Positions 45,869-56,108 are shown, counted from the stretch's first letter. The stretch is 58,628 nucleotides of DNA from an uncultured Chitinophagaceae bacterium (GCA_903881425.1 CAIRTF010000039.1:1-58628); one strand, 5' to 3'. Numbers and translations: made by a program. Notes: generated by a model not told the origin, from the sequence alone.

Positions 45869-46941
45869 TCAACTCCTGTTGTTTCTGATGCCGGTACTTG
45901 ATTCTCAGGTCTTAAACTTCTAACAGTTTTTCCTGCCTGCCACATTTCGCTATCGCGTAATTCTTTTAATTCTACTTCTAATTTTTCGCGATAATCCGGT
46001 TGAGAATTTAAATCGATAGAACGTTGCGATTCTTTACCGGTAGCAACACTGGTATATAAATCATTGAATACGGGTAAAGTTGCATCACGAAATTTTTTCC
46101 ACCAATCCAATGCACCACGTTGTGCTGTTGTTGAGCAATTAGCATACATCCAATCCATTCCATTTTCAGCCACCAATGGCATTAATGATTGTGTTAATTC
46201 TTCCACAGTTTCATTGAATGCTTCACTTGGTGTATGACCTCTTTCACGCAATACTTGATATTGTGCAGCGAAAATTCCCTGAATACATCCCATCAATGTT
46301 CCGCGTTCACCTGTTAAATCACTATATACTTCTTTCTTGAAATTGGTTTCAAATAAATAACCACTCCCTACTGCAATGCCCAATGCAATCACTCTTTCTT
46401 TTGCTTTGCCTGTTGCATCCTGAAAGATTGCGTAACTGCTATTCAATCCTCTGCCTTGTAAAAACATTCTTCTTAAAGAAGTACCGGAGCCTTTTGGTGC
46501 CACTAAGAAAACATCTACATCTTTTGGTGGTACAATACCAGTTTGTTCATTGAACGTGATACCGAAACCATGAGAAAAATATAATGCTTTGCCTGTAGTT
46601 AAATGTTTTTGTACAGTTGGCCATAATGCAATTTGTGCAGCATCGCTTAATAAATAACAAATGATGGTGCCACGTTGCAATGCTTCTTCAATTTCAAATA
46701 AAGTTTCGCCCGGAACAAAACCATCTCGAATGGCTTTATCCCATGTTTTTGAATTCTTTCTCTGACCAACAATTACATTAATACCATTATCTCTTTGATT
46801 CAGTGCTTGTCCGGGTCCTTGTACACCATATCCAATTACTGCCACTGTTTCATTTTTTAAAACTTCCTGAGCTTTTGCTAAAGGGAATTCTTCACGTGTA
46901 ACAACGTTTTCTTCAACGCCGCCGAAATTTAATTTTGCCAT
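45865..46941 (-). CDS. ilvC: Ketol-acid reductoisomerase
   Basis: IlvC rearranges and reduces acetolactate or acetohydroxybutyrate with NADPH. The 358-residue protein is the short (class I) form with the Rossmann motif VIGYGVQGPGQALN and the cofactor-loop RKNSKTW, and the helical domain with EVYSDLTGERGTLMG carrying metal ligands. The usual GSQGHAHAL is GVQGPGQAL here, a sequence variant near the cofactor phosphates. Its stop codon is contained in a repeat arm. Confidence 0.95.
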   Translation of the reverse strand: MAKLNFGGVEENVVTREEFPLAKAQEVLKNETVAVIGYGVQGPGQALNQRDNGINVIVGQRKNSKTWDKAIRDGFVPGETLFEIEEALQRGTIICYLLSDAAQIALWPTVQKHLTTGKALYFSHGFGITFNEQTGIVPPKDVDVFLVAPKGSGTSLRRMFLQGRGLNSSYAIFQDATGKAKERVIALGIAVGSGYLFETNFKKEVYSDLTGERGTLMGCIQGIFAAQYQVLRERGHTPSEAFNETVEELTQSLMPLVAENGMDWMYANCSTTAQRGALDWWKKFRDATLPVFNDLYTSVATGKESQRSIDLNSQPDYREKLEVELKELRDSEMWQAGKTVRSLRPENQVPASETTGVE

Positions 46942-46982
46942 TTTTGTTTTGTTTAAAAAGGTTAATGTTTAAAGGTTTTATT

Positions 46983-47573
46983 TTACATGGTAAATACTTC
47001 TTCCTGTTTATCTAAAAATTCATTTTCTATTAATTCTTCGCCCGGTTCTTTTTGTTCAAACTCTTTTAATTTTTCGTGAAAACCATTGCTGGCTTTAATG
47101 ATGGCCACTCTGGCACTGCGTACAAATTCTATTAATCCATAAGGTTCTAATGCTTTGATCAAACCTTCTGTTTCTTCTCTGTGTCCGGTTGTTTCGAATA
47201 TGGTATAATCTTTTCTGATCACTACAGCTCTGGCACCATGTTGATGTAACAATCTTTCTACCTTCACTTTTTCTGCAATGATATCAGTAGGTACTTTATA
47301 CAATGCCATCTCTTGCCAAATAATTTCTTCATTGGTATTGTAATAAGCTTTTAATACTTCTACTTGCTTTTCTATTTGGCGACATAATTTTCTGACTACA
47401 TCTTCTGTTTCATTGATGACAATGGTAAAACGATGAATGCTTTCTGATTCTGAAGGAGAAACATTTAAGCTTTCGATATTAATTTTTCTTCTGGAAAAAA
47501 TAATAGCAATACGATTTAATAAACCCACTTGGTTTTCAGTATAAACAGTTATGGTATATTCTTGCTTGTTCAT
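46983..47573 (-). CDS. ilvN: Acetolactate synthase small (regulatory) subunit
   Basis: The small subunit activates IlvB and confers valine feedback. The 196-residue protein has an N-terminal ACT domain (YTITVYTENQVGLLNRIAIIFSRRKINIESLNVSPSE) and a second half with the typical ALYKVPTD and EVTGHREETEGLIKALEPYGLIEFVRSARVAI-type region. It lies 12 bases after ilvB. It ends with an acidic tail (EELIENEFLDKQEEVF) not usual in the short forms. Confidence 0.95.
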   Translation of the reverse strand: MNKQEYTITVYTENQVGLLNRIAIIFSRRKINIESLNVSPSESESIHRFTIVINETEDVVRKLCRQIEKQVEVLKAYYNTNEEIIWQEMALYKVPTDIIAEKVKVERLLHQHGARAVVIRKDYTIFETTGHREETEGLIKALEPYGLIEFVRSARVAIIKASNGFHEKLKEFEQKEPGEELIENEFLDKQEEVFTM

Positions 47574-47585
47574 AAATTATTTGTT

Positions 47586-49346
47586 TTAGCTTAAACGAAT
47601 TTCACTTACGCTGCATCCTTGCGGCACCATCGGAAATACATTATTTTCTTTTCCTACCATTACTTCTAATAAATAAGAACCTTTATGCTGTAACATTTTA
47701 TTGACTGCATCTTTTAATTCTTCACGCTTTGAAATCCTTTGCCCGTCTATATAATAGCCTTTGGCGACTTGTACAAAATCCGGACTGGTTATATCAACAA
47801 AAGAATATCTTCTGTCGTTAAATAATTCCTGCCACTGACGAACCATTCCTAAGAATTCATTATTCAGAATCAAAATCTTAATATCAATTTTACTTTGCAT
47901 CACCGTTCCTAATTCTTGTAATGTCATTTGAAAACCACCATCACCAATGACTGCTACCACTGTTCTTTCTTGCGCACCGAATTTTGCACCAATGGCAGCA
48001 GGCAATGCAAATCCCATTGTTCCCAATCCGCCGGAAGTAATATTGCTTCTTGATTGATTATATTTCGCATAACGGCAAGTCACCATTTGATGCTGACCAA
48101 CATCGGTAACAATAATGGCATCACCATTGGTTAATTCATTCACAGTTTTAATCACTTCACCCATTGTGAGAATATCAGTCGATGGATTTAATTCTTCATG
48201 AATTACCGCATCAATTTCTTTTTGTGTGAACTCATTGAATTTATTCAACCATTCTTTATGTTCTTTTTGTTCAATTAATTCAGTTAATAAGGGCAATGTT
48301 TCTTTGCAATCACCCCAAACAGGAACAGTTGTCTTTACATTTTTATCAATCTCTGAAGGATCAATATCTAAGTGAACAATCTTTGCTTGCTTCGCATATT
48401 TATCTAATCTACCTGTAACACGATCATCGAAACGCATACCGATTGCAATCAATACATCGCATTCATTGGTTAACACATTGGGTCCGTAATTTCCATGCAT
48501 ACCCAACATGCCAACTGCTAATGGATGATCTGTTGCAATGGCACTCATGCCTAAAATGGTCCATGCAGCAGGTAATCCACCTTTTTCTATAAATTTTTTG
48601 AATTCTTTTTCTGCTTTACCAAGTATTACACCCTGACCAAAAATGACAAAAGGTTTTTTTGCTTCGTTAATCAATTTTGCTGCTTCAACTATATATTCTT
48701 TTCGAACAATTGGTTTAGGACGATAACTTCTGATATGTTCGCACTTGGTATATCCTGCGTAATCAAATTTTTGAATTTGTGCATTTTTGGTAATATCAAT
48801 TAATACTGGTCCGGGTCTTCCGGTCTTGGCAATATAAAATGCTTTTGCCAATACATGCGGAATTTCATTTGCATCTGTTATTTGATAGTTCCATTTAGTT
48901 ACAGGTGTGGTAATATTGATCACATCTGTTTCCTGAAATGCATCTGTTCCCAATAAATGCGCAAACACTTGTCCGGTTATACAAACTAAAGGAGTGGAGT
49001 CGATCATCGCATCTGCTAAACCGGTAACCAAGTTAGTTGCACCGGGTCCACTGGTGGCGAATACAACACCTACTTTACCACTGCTTCTTGCAAAGCCTTG
49101 TGCAGCATGGATGGCGCCTTGTTCGTGACGAACGAGAATATGATTTAATTCATTTTGATAATCATACAATGCATCATAAATGGGCATGATGGCACCACCC
49201 GGATAACCGAAAATGGTTTGTACATTTTCAGCGATCATTGCTTTTAATACGGCTTCGCTGCCTGAAATATTACTCCCTACTCCTAAAGGGGAGTTTGCCA
49301 CTTCTGTTGTTTTGAGGATTTCCATTGTTGATATTTCTGTACCCAT
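47586..49346 (-). CDS. ilvB: Acetolactate synthase large (catalytic) subunit
   Basis: This TPP enzyme makes acetolactate and 2-aceto-2-hydroxybutyrate. The 586-residue protein has the catalytic glutamate in LVRHEQGAIHAAQGFAR (Glu75), the PGPGATNLVTGLADA-type motif and the TPP-binding GDGGFQMTLQELGT. The normal family start is around SGSEAVLKAMIAEN; the preceding 26 residues include NSPLGVG from a repeat arm. Second gene of the operon after ilvD. Confidence 0.96.
   Translation of the reverse strand: MGTEISTMEILKTTEVANSPLGVGSNISGSEAVLKAMIAENVQTIFGYPGGAIMPIYDALYDYQNELNHILVRHEQGAIHAAQGFARSSGKVGVVFATSGPGATNLVTGLADAMIDSTPLVCITGQVFAHLLGTDAFQETDVINITTPVTKWNYQITDANEIPHVLAKAFYIAKTGRPGPVLIDITKNAQIQKFDYAGYTKCEHIRSYRPKPIVRKEYIVEAAKLINEAKKPFVIFGQGVILGKAEKEFKKFIEKGGLPAAWTILGMSAIATDHPLAVGMLGMHGNYGPNVLTNECDVLIAIGMRFDDRVTGRLDKYAKQAKIVHLDIDPSEIDKNVKTTVPVWGDCKETLPLLTELIEQKEHKEWLNKFNEFTQKEIDAVIHEELNPSTDILTMGEVIKTVNELTNGDAIIVTDVGQHQMVTCRYAKYNQSRSNITSGGLGTMGFALPAAIGAKFGAQERTVVAVIGDGGFQMTLQELGTVMQSKIDIKILILNNEFLGMVRQWQELFNDRRYSFVDITSPDFVQVAKGYYIDGQRISKREELKDAVNKMLQHKGSYLLEVMVGKENNVFPMVPQGCSVSEIRLS
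49271..49296 (-). repeat. C4-TAAA-G4 repeat, arm in ilvB N-terminus
   Basis: On the - strand: AACTCCCCTTTAGGAG followed by TAGGGAGTAA, read in the ilvB frame as NSPLGVGS. Partner at 49379-49406. Confidence 0.88.
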
Positions 49347-49378
49347 AAAATATTTTTAGTTGTTCAGTTTTAGTTTTA

Positions 49379-49406
49379 AACTTCCCCCTTTAGGGGCAAG
49401 GGTTAT
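49379..49406 (-). repeat. C4-TAAA-G4 repeat, arm at ilvD stop
   Basis: On the - strand it starts with the ilvD stop TAA, then CCCTTGCCCC and TAAAGGGGGAAG. Inverted relative to 49271-49296; the ilvB ATG (49346) lies between. Confidence 0.88.
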
Positions 49407-51085
49407 TCATCAGTCACGCAACCCTCTGCTGCAGTCTTTACCAGCTTTGCATATTTATACAATACGCCATTGGTTGCTTTTAAGGCAGGTTGTTTCCATT
49501 TCTTTTTTCTTTCAGCAATGATTGCTTCACTAACTTTTAAAGTGAGCGAATTTTTAGTCGCATCAATTTCAATGATATCATCATCTTCTACCAATGCAAT
49601 TAATCCGCCATCCTGTGCTTCCGGTGTAATATGTCCAACCACAAAACCATGTGTGCCGCCACTGAATCTTCCATCGGTAATTAATGCAACTGATTTGCCC
49701 AAACCCGCACCAATAATGGCTCCTGTGGGTTTCAACATTTCAGGCATGCCCGGTGCACCTTTAGGACCGATGTTTCTAATTACTACCACATCACCTGCAT
49801 GTACTTTGCCTGATTGAATGCCGCTGATTAATTCTTTTTCTCCATCAAATACTCTCGCTGTTCCTTCAAAACGTTCACCTTCTTTGCCGGATATTTTTGC
49901 AACACTTCCGCCGGTTGCGAGATTGCCATATAATATTTGTAAATGACCTGTTGCTTTTAAGGGTTTATCTAAAGGTGCAATGATGTTTTGTTTTTCAAAA
50001 TCCAAATCAGGTGCTGATGCTAAATTTTCTGCTACTGTTTTTCCTGTTACCGTTAAACAATCACCATGCAATAAACCATGCTTTAATAAATATTTCATTA
50101 CAGCAGGCACACCACCATATTTATGCAGATCTTCCATCAAATATTTTCCGCTGGGTTTGAAATCTGCCAACACCGGAATTTTATTACTGATGGTTTGAAA
50201 ATCATCTTGCGTTAATGGAACATTCACACTTTTTGCTATCGCAATCAAATGCAATACAGCATTGGTACTTCCACCCAACACCATAATAACAGTAATTGCA
50301 TTTTCAAATGCTTTACGAGTCATGATGTCCCGGGGCTTGATATCTTTTTCCAATAATAATTTTATCGCTGCGCCTACTGCTGCACATTCTTTTTGTTTGT
50401 CTTCACTCAATGCAGGATTAGAGGAAGAATAAGGTAAACTCATTCCTAATGCTTCAATCGCACTGGCCATGGTATTAGCGGTGTACATGCCGCCGCAGGC
50501 ACCTGCACCCGGGCAACTATTTTTTACAATGCCTTTAAAATCGGCTTCTGATAAATTACCTGCCAACTTTTGTCCTAATGCTTCAAATGCTGAAACAATA
50601 TTTAAATCTTCTCCATGATAATGCCCCGGTGCAATGGTTCCGCCATATAACATAATCGACGGACGATTCAATCTACCCATTGCCATAACAGAACCCGGCA
50701 TATTTTTATCGCAACCGGGAATCGTAATTAATGCATCATAATATTGTGCACCTGCATTGGTTTCAATACTGTCAGCAATTAAATCTCTGCTCACTAAACT
50801 ATAACGCATACCATCAGTACCCATACTAATACCATCGCTTACACCAATTGTGTAAAAACGTAATCCCAGTAAGCCTTCTATGCTATTCACAGATTCTTTC
50901 ACCGTTGTTGCCAGATCATTCAAATGCATATTACATGGGTTACCATCCCAACCCATACTAACAATACCTACTTGTGCTTTATTAAAATCTTCTTCTTTAA
51001 AACCTATTGCATAAAACATGGCTTGTGCACCGGGCTGTGTAACATCCTGTGTTAATGTTTTCGAATATTTGTTTAATTCACTCAT
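49403..51085 (-). CDS. ilvD: Dihydroxy-acid dehydratase
   Basis: IlvD dehydrates the dihydroxy acids of the valine and isoleucine branches using an Fe-S cluster. The 560-residue protein has the cluster cysteines in GNPCNMHL (Cys51), PGCDKNMPG (Cys125) and [17 protein letters not shown] (Cys191/Cys197 region), and the C-terminal domain with [15 protein letters not shown]. It is the first structural gene after the ilv leader peptide and attenuator. Confidence 0.97.
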   Translation of the reverse strand: MSELNKYSKTLTQDVTQPGAQAMFYAIGFKEEDFNKAQVGIVSMGWDGNPCNMHLNDLATTVKESVNSIEGLLGLRFYTIGVSDGISMGTDGMRYSLVSRDLIADSIETNAGAQYYDALITIPGCDKNMPGSVMAMGRLNRPSIMLYGGTIAPGHYHGEDLNIVSAFEALGQKLAGNLSEADFKGIVKNSCPGAGACGGMYTANTMASAIEALGMSLPYSSSNPALSEDKQKECAAVGAAIKLLLEKDIKPRDIMTRKAFENAITVIMVLGGSTNAVLHLIAIAKSVNVPLTQDDFQTISNKIPVLADFKPSGKYLMEDLHKYGGVPAVMKYLLKHGLLHGDCLTVTGKTVAENLASAPDLDFEKQNIIAPLDKPLKATGHLQILYGNLATGGSVAKISGKEGERFEGTARVFDGEKELISGIQSGKVHAGDVVVIRNIGPKGAPGMPEMLKPTGAIIGAGLGKSVALITDGRFSGGTHGFVVGHITPEAQDGGLIALVEDDDIIEIDATKNSLTLKVSEAIIAERKKKWKQPALKATNGVLYKYAKLVKTAAEGCVTDE

Positions 51086-51137
51086 GGTATCTTCTTATTA
51101 TCTTTTTAATTCTTTTTATTTTGATAGGGGCATACAA

Positions 51138-51170
51138 CAAAAAACCCGCTTCTTTGAGGAAGCGGGTCTT
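51138..51170 (-). terminator. ilv attenuator terminator
   Basis: On the - strand ACCCGCTTC-CTCAAA-GAAGCGGGT is followed by six T. It lies 20 bases after the leader-peptide stop and about 55 before the ilvD ATG. Its 5' arm CGCTTCCT can instead pair with AGGAAGTG inside the leader peptide frame (51202-51209). Confidence 0.93.
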
Positions 51171-51187
51171 TTATGCTAAGTTATTTG

Positions 51188-51292
51188 TTACATAAAACAT
51201 TCACTTCCTTGTAAAGCAGGAATAATAATGACAATCACAATAATCATTATTGCGTTGATGATATTTGCCTTATTAAACTTGTTCATTAACAT
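51188..51292 (-). CDS. ilvL: Branched-chain amino acid leader peptide
   Basis: A 34-codon frame runs from the ATG at 51292 (or 51286) to TAA at 51188-51190. After MLMNKFNKANIINAIM comes the run IIVIVIII, then PALQGSECFM. It has 9 Ile, 2 Val and 2 Leu. A perfect promoter lies about 16-29 bases upstream and a terminator 20 bases downstream. Ribosome stalling at the Ile/Val codons would leave AGGAAGTG free to block the terminator; reading to the stop would cover it and let the terminator form. This is the textbook arrangement for transcription attenuation. Confidence 0.92.
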   Translation of the reverse strand: MLMNKFNKANIINAIMIIVIVIIIPALQGSECFM

Positions 51293-51307
51293 TGAAGTGT
51301 TGTTGAA

Positions 51308-51338
51308 CAAATATACCTGCCTTATTTTAAAATGCAAA
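51308..51338 (-). promoter_or_regulatory. Promoter of the ilv operon
   Basis: On the - strand TTTG (51335-51338) and TATATTTG (51308-51315) are separated by 19 bases, a perfect match. The start should be near 51301, giving a 10-16 base leader before the leader-peptide ATG. Confidence 0.9.
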
Positions 51339-51344
51339 GAACTT

Positions 51345-51364
51345 TTACCCCGCCCTAAAAGGAA
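51345..51364 (-). repeat. C4-TAAA-G4 repeat, downstream arm after leuB
   Basis: On the - strand: TTCCTTTTAGGGCGGGGTA. It is the inverted partner of 51404-51430. Unlike the other four pairs it is not inside a gene. Confidence 0.8.
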
Positions 51365-51403
51365 ATTTGAAATTTGATAATAATTTCAATCTTCAAATTT
51401 CTT

Positions 51404-51430
51404 ACACCCCTTTAGGCATGGGGGTTATAT
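51404..51430 (-). repeat. C4-TAAA-G4 repeat, arm at leuB stop
   Basis: On the - strand the arm begins at the leuB stop region (ATATAA), then CCCCCATGCC and TAAAGGGGTGT. Between the arms GAAATTTGA and TCAAATTTC form another stem, so the whole can fold into a long hairpin that may end leu transcription before the ilv promoter. Confidence 0.85.
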
Positions 51431-52546
51431 AATGGTTGATTTTCTCAACTCAATATTTTCTTTATTAATGGTTCCGCTTATTTTTCCGCTTACATAATCA
51501 CTGATGAGTTCACCAATGGTGGAAGTGAAATAAAAATTGATCGGATCAATATCTTTTGTTACAAATCCATTTTGTAAGGTCCAACTTACTGCAGCCCTCA
51601 CCAGCGCTGCTTCTTGCGGTAATCCAATATAATCCAACAGCATGGCTGTTGATAAAATAGAACCAATCGGATTGGCAATATCTTTTCCGGCAGCTTGCGG
51701 ATAAGAACCATGAATAGGTTCAAACAAAGCAGTACAAACACCTACTGATGAAGAAGGCAATAACCCCAATGAACCACTTAATACACTGGCTTCATCACTG
51801 ATAATATCACCAAACATATTTTCTGTTAATACCACATCGAACTGCTTTGGATTCAACATAATTTGCATCGCTGCATTATCAACAAACATATAATCAACAG
51901 CAACATCCGGATATTGCAATGCAATTTCTTTCACTACTTTTCTCCAAAGCCTTGATGTTTCTAACACATTGGCTTTATCAACCAATGTTAATTTTTTTCT
52001 GCGCTCCGGTTTTTGTGCAAACTGAAATGCCAAATGTGTTACCCTTTCAATCTCTTCTCTTGTATAAGAGCATTCATCTAATGCTTTTGTTCCATCATCA
52101 CTTAATTCTTTTTTACCGAAATAAATACCTCCCGTTAATTCGCGGAAAATGATAAAATCAACATCCTCTAATTGTTTTGCTTTAAGCGGAGATAAATGTG
52201 TTAAAGAAGAATAAGTAACAATAGGTCTGATATTGCCATATAACTGTAATGATTTTCTTAATTTAAGCAAACCTTGTTCCGGCCTTACTTTCGCTGTTGG
52301 ATCATTATCATATTTAGGATCGCCGATGGCACCAAATAGAATGGCATCACTTTCCAAACAAACTTCAATGGTTTCATCGGGTAAAGGATTTCCGGTTTGA
52401 TCAATCGCACATGCACCCATCAAACAATAAGTATAATTAAATTCATGACCATATTTTTCTGCCAATGCATTTAATACACGAATTGACTGTGCGGTTACTT
52501 CCGGACCAATGCCATCTCCATTAATGATTGCAATATTTTTTTTCAT
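51425..52546 (-). CDS. leuB: 3-isopropylmalate dehydrogenase
   Basis: LeuB oxidises and decarboxylates 3-isopropylmalate with NAD. The 373-residue protein has the family motifs: GDGIGPEV (10-17), DAILFGAIGDPKYD, the substrate arginines in RPEQGLLKLRKSL and FRELTGGIYFG, the metal/NAD block VLTENMFGDIISDEASVLSGSLGLLPS, and EPIHGSYPQAAGK. It is the last gene of leuA-leuC-leuD-ABC-leuB, 9 bases after the ATPase gene. Confidence 0.97.
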   Translation of the reverse strand: MKKNIAIINGDGIGPEVTAQSIRVLNALAEKYGHEFNYTYCLMGACAIDQTGNPLPDETIEVCLESDAILFGAIGDPKYDNDPTAKVRPEQGLLKLRKSLQLYGNIRPIVTYSSLTHLSPLKAKQLEDVDFIIFRELTGGIYFGKKELSDDGTKALDECSYTREEIERVTHLAFQFAQKPERRKKLTLVDKANVLETSRLWRKVVKEIALQYPDVAVDYMFVDNAAMQIMLNPKQFDVVLTENMFGDIISDEASVLSGSLGLLPSSSVGVCTALFEPIHGSYPQAAGKDIANPIGSILSTAMLLDYIGLPQEAALVRAAVSWTLQNGFVTKDIDPINFYFTSTIGELISDYVSGKISGTINKENIELRKSTII

Positions 52547-52555
52547 AGAAATATA

Positions 52556-54013
52556 TTAAGCTGCTTTTGTTTTTGAATTTTGATGTATTGTTTGAATGCC
52601 ATTTTCTAATCTTAATATTTTATCAATGCAGGTTGGAATTTCATTTGTATAATGACTTACATAAATAATTGTGGTGTTGGTTTGATGTGCAATGGCATCA
52701 ATCAGTTGAATGAATGATGCAGTGTGCTGTTCATCCAAACCCTGACAAGGTTCATCCAAAACCAGCAATGGCGGCTGTTTCACTAATGCTCTTGCTAATA
52801 AAACCCAGCGTTGTTGACCTGCTGATAAAAATGATAATGGTGTATTTTTTAAAGCAGTCAACTCAAAACAATTGATCCAATCATTCACTGCTTTTTGTTG
52901 TTGTGCGTTTAGTTTTTTATATAACCCCATTGTATCAAAAAAACCGGATGCAATCGCTTGTTCGGTAGTGATACCCGTGTCAAAATATTTATGGAGTTCA
53001 GGAGAAACGAACCCTATTTTTTGTTTGATATCCCAAATGCTTTCGCCTTTTCCTCTGCGTTGATCAAACAAATAAATTTCATTGGAATAGGCTTGCGGAT
53101 TATCTGCAGTAATCAAACTCAATAAAGTTGATTTGCCTGCACCATTATGTCCCTTCACCAACCAGCACTCGCCACAGTTTACTTTCCAATCAATATTTTG
53201 TAAAATAATTTTATCGCCATATTGCACTTGCACTTTTTTCATTTCAATGATAGTATTAAATGAAAAAGAGATTTTTGTAGAAGGGATGTTTTTAGAAAAT
53301 GAAGATGGATGCTGATAAGATGCAATAAAATTTTCTTTCCATTCAAACGAGATCAATTGTCCTTCTTTCAGCTCCGCAATATGGGTGATACATTCAGGTA
53401 ATTCTTTATCATCAGTGATTAAAATAATGGTTGTTCCCTGTACAGCTTTTGTATTAATGATATGATGTAATGCTTTCCTGGCTTCAATATCTAATCCGGT
53501 AAATGCATTATCAAGAATTAAAACCTGTGCTTCCTGTAACAATGTTTTGATAAGCTGTAATTTTTTTTGTTCACCATTTGATAATTGAATGAGTGGTGTG
53601 TTGATCCGATGCTTTATATTAAATGTGTCTAATAGTTTTTCTATTTTGGTTTTATCTGCATGCACTTTGTTCAACGATTCCTGAACAGTGATTGCATCTT
53701 CAGCATCACAACTGTTAAAACGTTGCTGGTAATAAAAATCAGAAATATTAGATAAACTTTTCCATGCTTCCGAATGTGAGGCCATTGCAACTTTTGGTTG
53801 CAAGTGTGTTTGATCGGTGAAATGAATTTCAATGTTGCCTTTATAAAAAATTTGTTGTGCAATTGCTTTTGCTAAAATGGTTTTTCCGCTTCCCGAATGT
53901 CCTGTTATGGCAATATGTTGATTTGATTCAATATTCAATGAAATGCCTTGCAGCAAGGATTTCCCGTACTGTTGCACTGATATATTTTGCAATATGATGG
54001 AAGGCGTACTCAT
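52556..54013 (-). CDS. Tandem ABC ATPase (ModF-like) inside the leu operon
   Basis: The 485-residue protein has two ABC ATPase domains and no membrane segment. Domain 1 has Walker A GHSGSGKT (38-45), a weak signature LSNGEQKKL (144-152) and [12 protein letters not shown], where the catalytic Glu of Walker B is Asn169. Domain 2 is intact: [24 protein letters not shown] and [12 protein letters not shown]. The layout resembles ModF/PhrA-type proteins, whose role is poorly known. Its ATG overlaps the leuD stop by 4 bases and leuB follows after 9, so it is fully embedded in the operon. Confidence 0.85.
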   Translation of the reverse strand: MSTPSIILQNISVQQYGKSLLQGISLNIESNQHIAITGHSGSGKTILAKAIAQQIFYKGNIEIHFTDQTHLQPKVAMASHSEAWKSLSNISDFYYQQRFNSCDAEDAITVQESLNKVHADKTKIEKLLDTFNIKHRINTPLIQLSNGEQKKLQLIKTLLQEAQVLILDNAFTGLDIEARKALHHIINTKAVQGTTIILITDDKELPECITHIAELKEGQLISFEWKENFIASYQHPSSFSKNIPSTKISFSFNTIIEMKKVQVQYGDKIILQNIDWKVNCGECWLVKGHNGAGKSTLLSLITADNPQAYSNEIYLFDQRRGKGESIWDIKQKIGFVSPELHKYFDTGITTEQAIASGFFDTMGLYKKLNAQQQKAVNDWINCFELTALKNTPLSFLSAGQQRWVLLARALVKQPPLLVLDEPCQGLDEQHTASFIQLIDAIAHQTNTTIIYVSHYTNEIPTCIDKILRLENGIQTIHQNSKTKAA

Positions 54014-54615
54014 GAATTCATTGAAATTTCAAATGCTTCAATTTTATCTTTAATACTTAATAAATAATCAATATCATCATAACCATTCAGTAAGCAGGTT
54101 TTTTTATAATGATTAATCTCAAATATTTCTTGTTCGCCGCCGGCAAGTAATTTTATGGATTGTTCTTTCAAATTAATTTCTAATTGAGCGGCTGAATCTT
54201 TTTCAACTGCTGCAAATATTTTTTGTAAGAATTCATCACTCACTACAACAGGCAATAAAAAATTATTGAGTGCATTGTTTTTAAAAATGTCAGCAAAAAA
54301 ACTACTCACCACTACATCGAACCCTGCATCTTTAATAGCCCATGCTGCGTGTTCGCGTGAAGAACCACATCCAAAATTTTTTCCGGCTACTAAAATTTTA
54401 CCCGAATAAATCGGATTGTTTAAAACAAAATCTTTTTTTGGTTTTGTTTCATCATCATTTTCATAACGCCAATCGCGAAATAGATTTTTTCCAAATCCAT
54501 CTCTGCTGGTGGCTTTTAAAAAACGTGCCGGGATAATTTGATCTGTATCTACATTCTCATTGTGAAGCGGAACGATGGTACTTGTTATTATATTGATTGC
54601 TTTACTCATTTTCAA
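54010..54615 (-). CDS. leuD: 3-isopropylmalate dehydratase small subunit
   Basis: LeuD is the small (swivel) subunit of isopropylmalate isomerase with LeuC. The 201-residue protein has [23 protein letters not shown], the catalytic segment [22 protein letters not shown] and [12 protein letters not shown]. It is 17 bases after leuC. Its stop overlaps the next gene's ATG. Confidence 0.97.
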   Translation of the reverse strand: MKMSKAINIITSTIVPLHNENVDTDQIIPARFLKATSRDGFGKNLFRDWRYENDDETKPKKDFVLNNPIYSGKILVAGKNFGCGSSREHAAWAIKDAGFDVVVSSFFADIFKNNALNNFLLPVVVSDEFLQKIFAAVEKDSAAQLEINLKEQSIKLLAGGEQEIFEINHYKKTCLLNGYDDIDYLLSIKDKIEAFEISMNS

Positions 54616-54632
54616 TTGTCAATTATTCATTA

Positions 54633-56084
54633 CTAATTTAAAAATTCTCTTACATCACTCACTTTGCCTGTGATCGCTGCAACGGCTGCTGACAAAGGGC
54701 TTGCGAGGAATGTTCTTGCATTAGGTCCCTGTCTTCCTTCAAAATTTCTGTTACTTGTAGAGATGCAATATTTGCCCGCCGGAATTTTATCTTCATTCAT
54801 TCCTAAACATGCACTGCATCCGGGTTGACGCAACATAAAACCTGCTGCTTCTAAGATTTTATCTAAACCTTCTTGTTTTGCTTGTGCTTCTACTTGTTTA
54901 CTTCCGGGAACAATCCAAACTTCCACGTCATTTGCTTTTTTCTTTCCTTTTACAAATGAGGCCACCATTCTCAGATCTTCAATTCTGCTATTGGTACAAC
55001 TGCCAATGAAAACATAATCTATCTTTTTTCCTTTGATATGTTCACCGGCTTGCAATCCCATGTAATGCAAAGATTTTTCGAAAGAGTTTTTTTCTTTTGC
55101 ATCAATTTCATTCAATGAAGGGATATGTTTGCTTACACCAATGCCCATTCCCGGATTGGTTCCGTAAGTAATCATTGGTTCTATAGCTGCTGCATCAATA
55201 AAAATTTCTTTATCGAATATGGCATCTGCATCACTGAATAAAGTTTTCCATTCAGTTAATTTTTTATTCCATTCATCAGCTTGAGGTGCAAACTTTCTTC
55301 CCTTAATATAATTGAATGTTGTTTCATCAGGTGCAATTAATCCGCAACGTGCACCCATTTCAATACTCATATTGCAAATGGTCATTCTTGCTTCCATCGA
55401 TAAATTTCTAATCGTACTACCGGCAAACTCAACAGCATAACCGGTTGCGCCGCTTGCAGAAATTAAGGAGATGATGTAAAGAATAATATCTTTTGATACC
55501 ACACCCTTATTCAATTCTCCATCTACATTAATGCGCATTAGTTTGGGTTTGCTTTGCAATAAACATTGTGTAGTCATTACCATTTCTACTTCACTTGTTC
55601 CAATTCCAAATGCAATGGCACCAAATGCGCCATGTGTGGATGTATGACTATCACCGCAAACTACTGTCAGACCCGGTTGAGTGATACCGAGTTCCGGACC
55701 AATCACATGAACGATACCTTGATAAGGATGTCCTAATCCATACAATTCTATTCCATGCTCTGCGCAATTTTTTATTAATGCTTCTACTTGTAATCTCGAT
55801 AATGCTTCTTTGATAGGAAGATGTTGATTTAATGTGGGAACATTATGATCTGCAGTTGCCACAATTTGTTTCGGACGAAAAACTTTGATGCCTCTTTTGT
55901 TCAATCCTGTAAATGCTTGCGGCGATGTTACTTCATGAATTAAATGTTTGTCGATATATAAAACAGAAGGGCCATCTTCAATTGTTTGAACAATATGCTT
56001 ATCCCAGATCTTTTCAAATAAGCTGTGCCCCCCCGCCCCTGAAGGGGTGCTATTATAGTTACTATGTTTTGTTGTATCCATCAT
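54633..56084 (-). CDS. leuC: 3-isopropylmalate dehydratase large subunit
   Basis: LeuC carries the 4Fe-4S cluster of isopropylmalate isomerase. The 483-residue protein has [24 protein letters not shown], the cluster cysteines in [12 protein letters not shown] and GCSACLGMN, and the C-terminal [22 protein letters not shown]. The normal family start is near [12 protein letters not shown]; the preceding 20 residues include [10 protein letters not shown] from a repeat arm. The start is MM (56084 or 56081). Confidence 0.96.
   Translation of the reverse strand: MMDTTKHSNYNSTPSGAGGHSLFEKIWDKHIVQTIEDGPSVLYIDKHLIHEVTSPQAFTGLNKRGIKVFRPKQIVATADHNVPTLNQHLPIKEALSRLQVEALIKNCAEHGIELYGLGHPYQGIVHVIGPELGITQPGLTVVCGDSHTSTHGAFGAIAFGIGTSEVEMVMTTQCLLQSKPKLMRINVDGELNKGVVSKDIILYIISLISASGATGYAVEFAGSTIRNLSMEARMTICNMSIEMGARCGLIAPDETTFNYIKGRKFAPQADEWNKKLTEWKTLFSDADAIFDKEIFIDAAAIEPMITYGTNPGMGIGVSKHIPSLNEIDAKEKNSFEKSLHYMGLQAGEHIKGKKIDYVFIGSCTNSRIEDLRMVASFVKGKKKANDVEVWIVPGSKQVEAQAKQEGLDKILEAAGFMLRQPGCSACLGMNEDKIPAGKYCISTSNRNFEGRQGPNARTFLASPLSAAVAAITGKVSDVREFLN
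56026..56052 (-). repeat. C4-TAAA-G4-type repeat, arm in leuC N-terminus
   Basis: On the - strand: AGCACCCCTTCAGGGGC followed by seven G and CAC, read in the leuC frame as STPSGAGGH. The centre is TTCA instead of TTTA. Partner at 56109-56135. Confidence 0.87.
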
Positions 56085-56108
56085 TAGTTTAATGTTTATG
56101 ATATTTAA

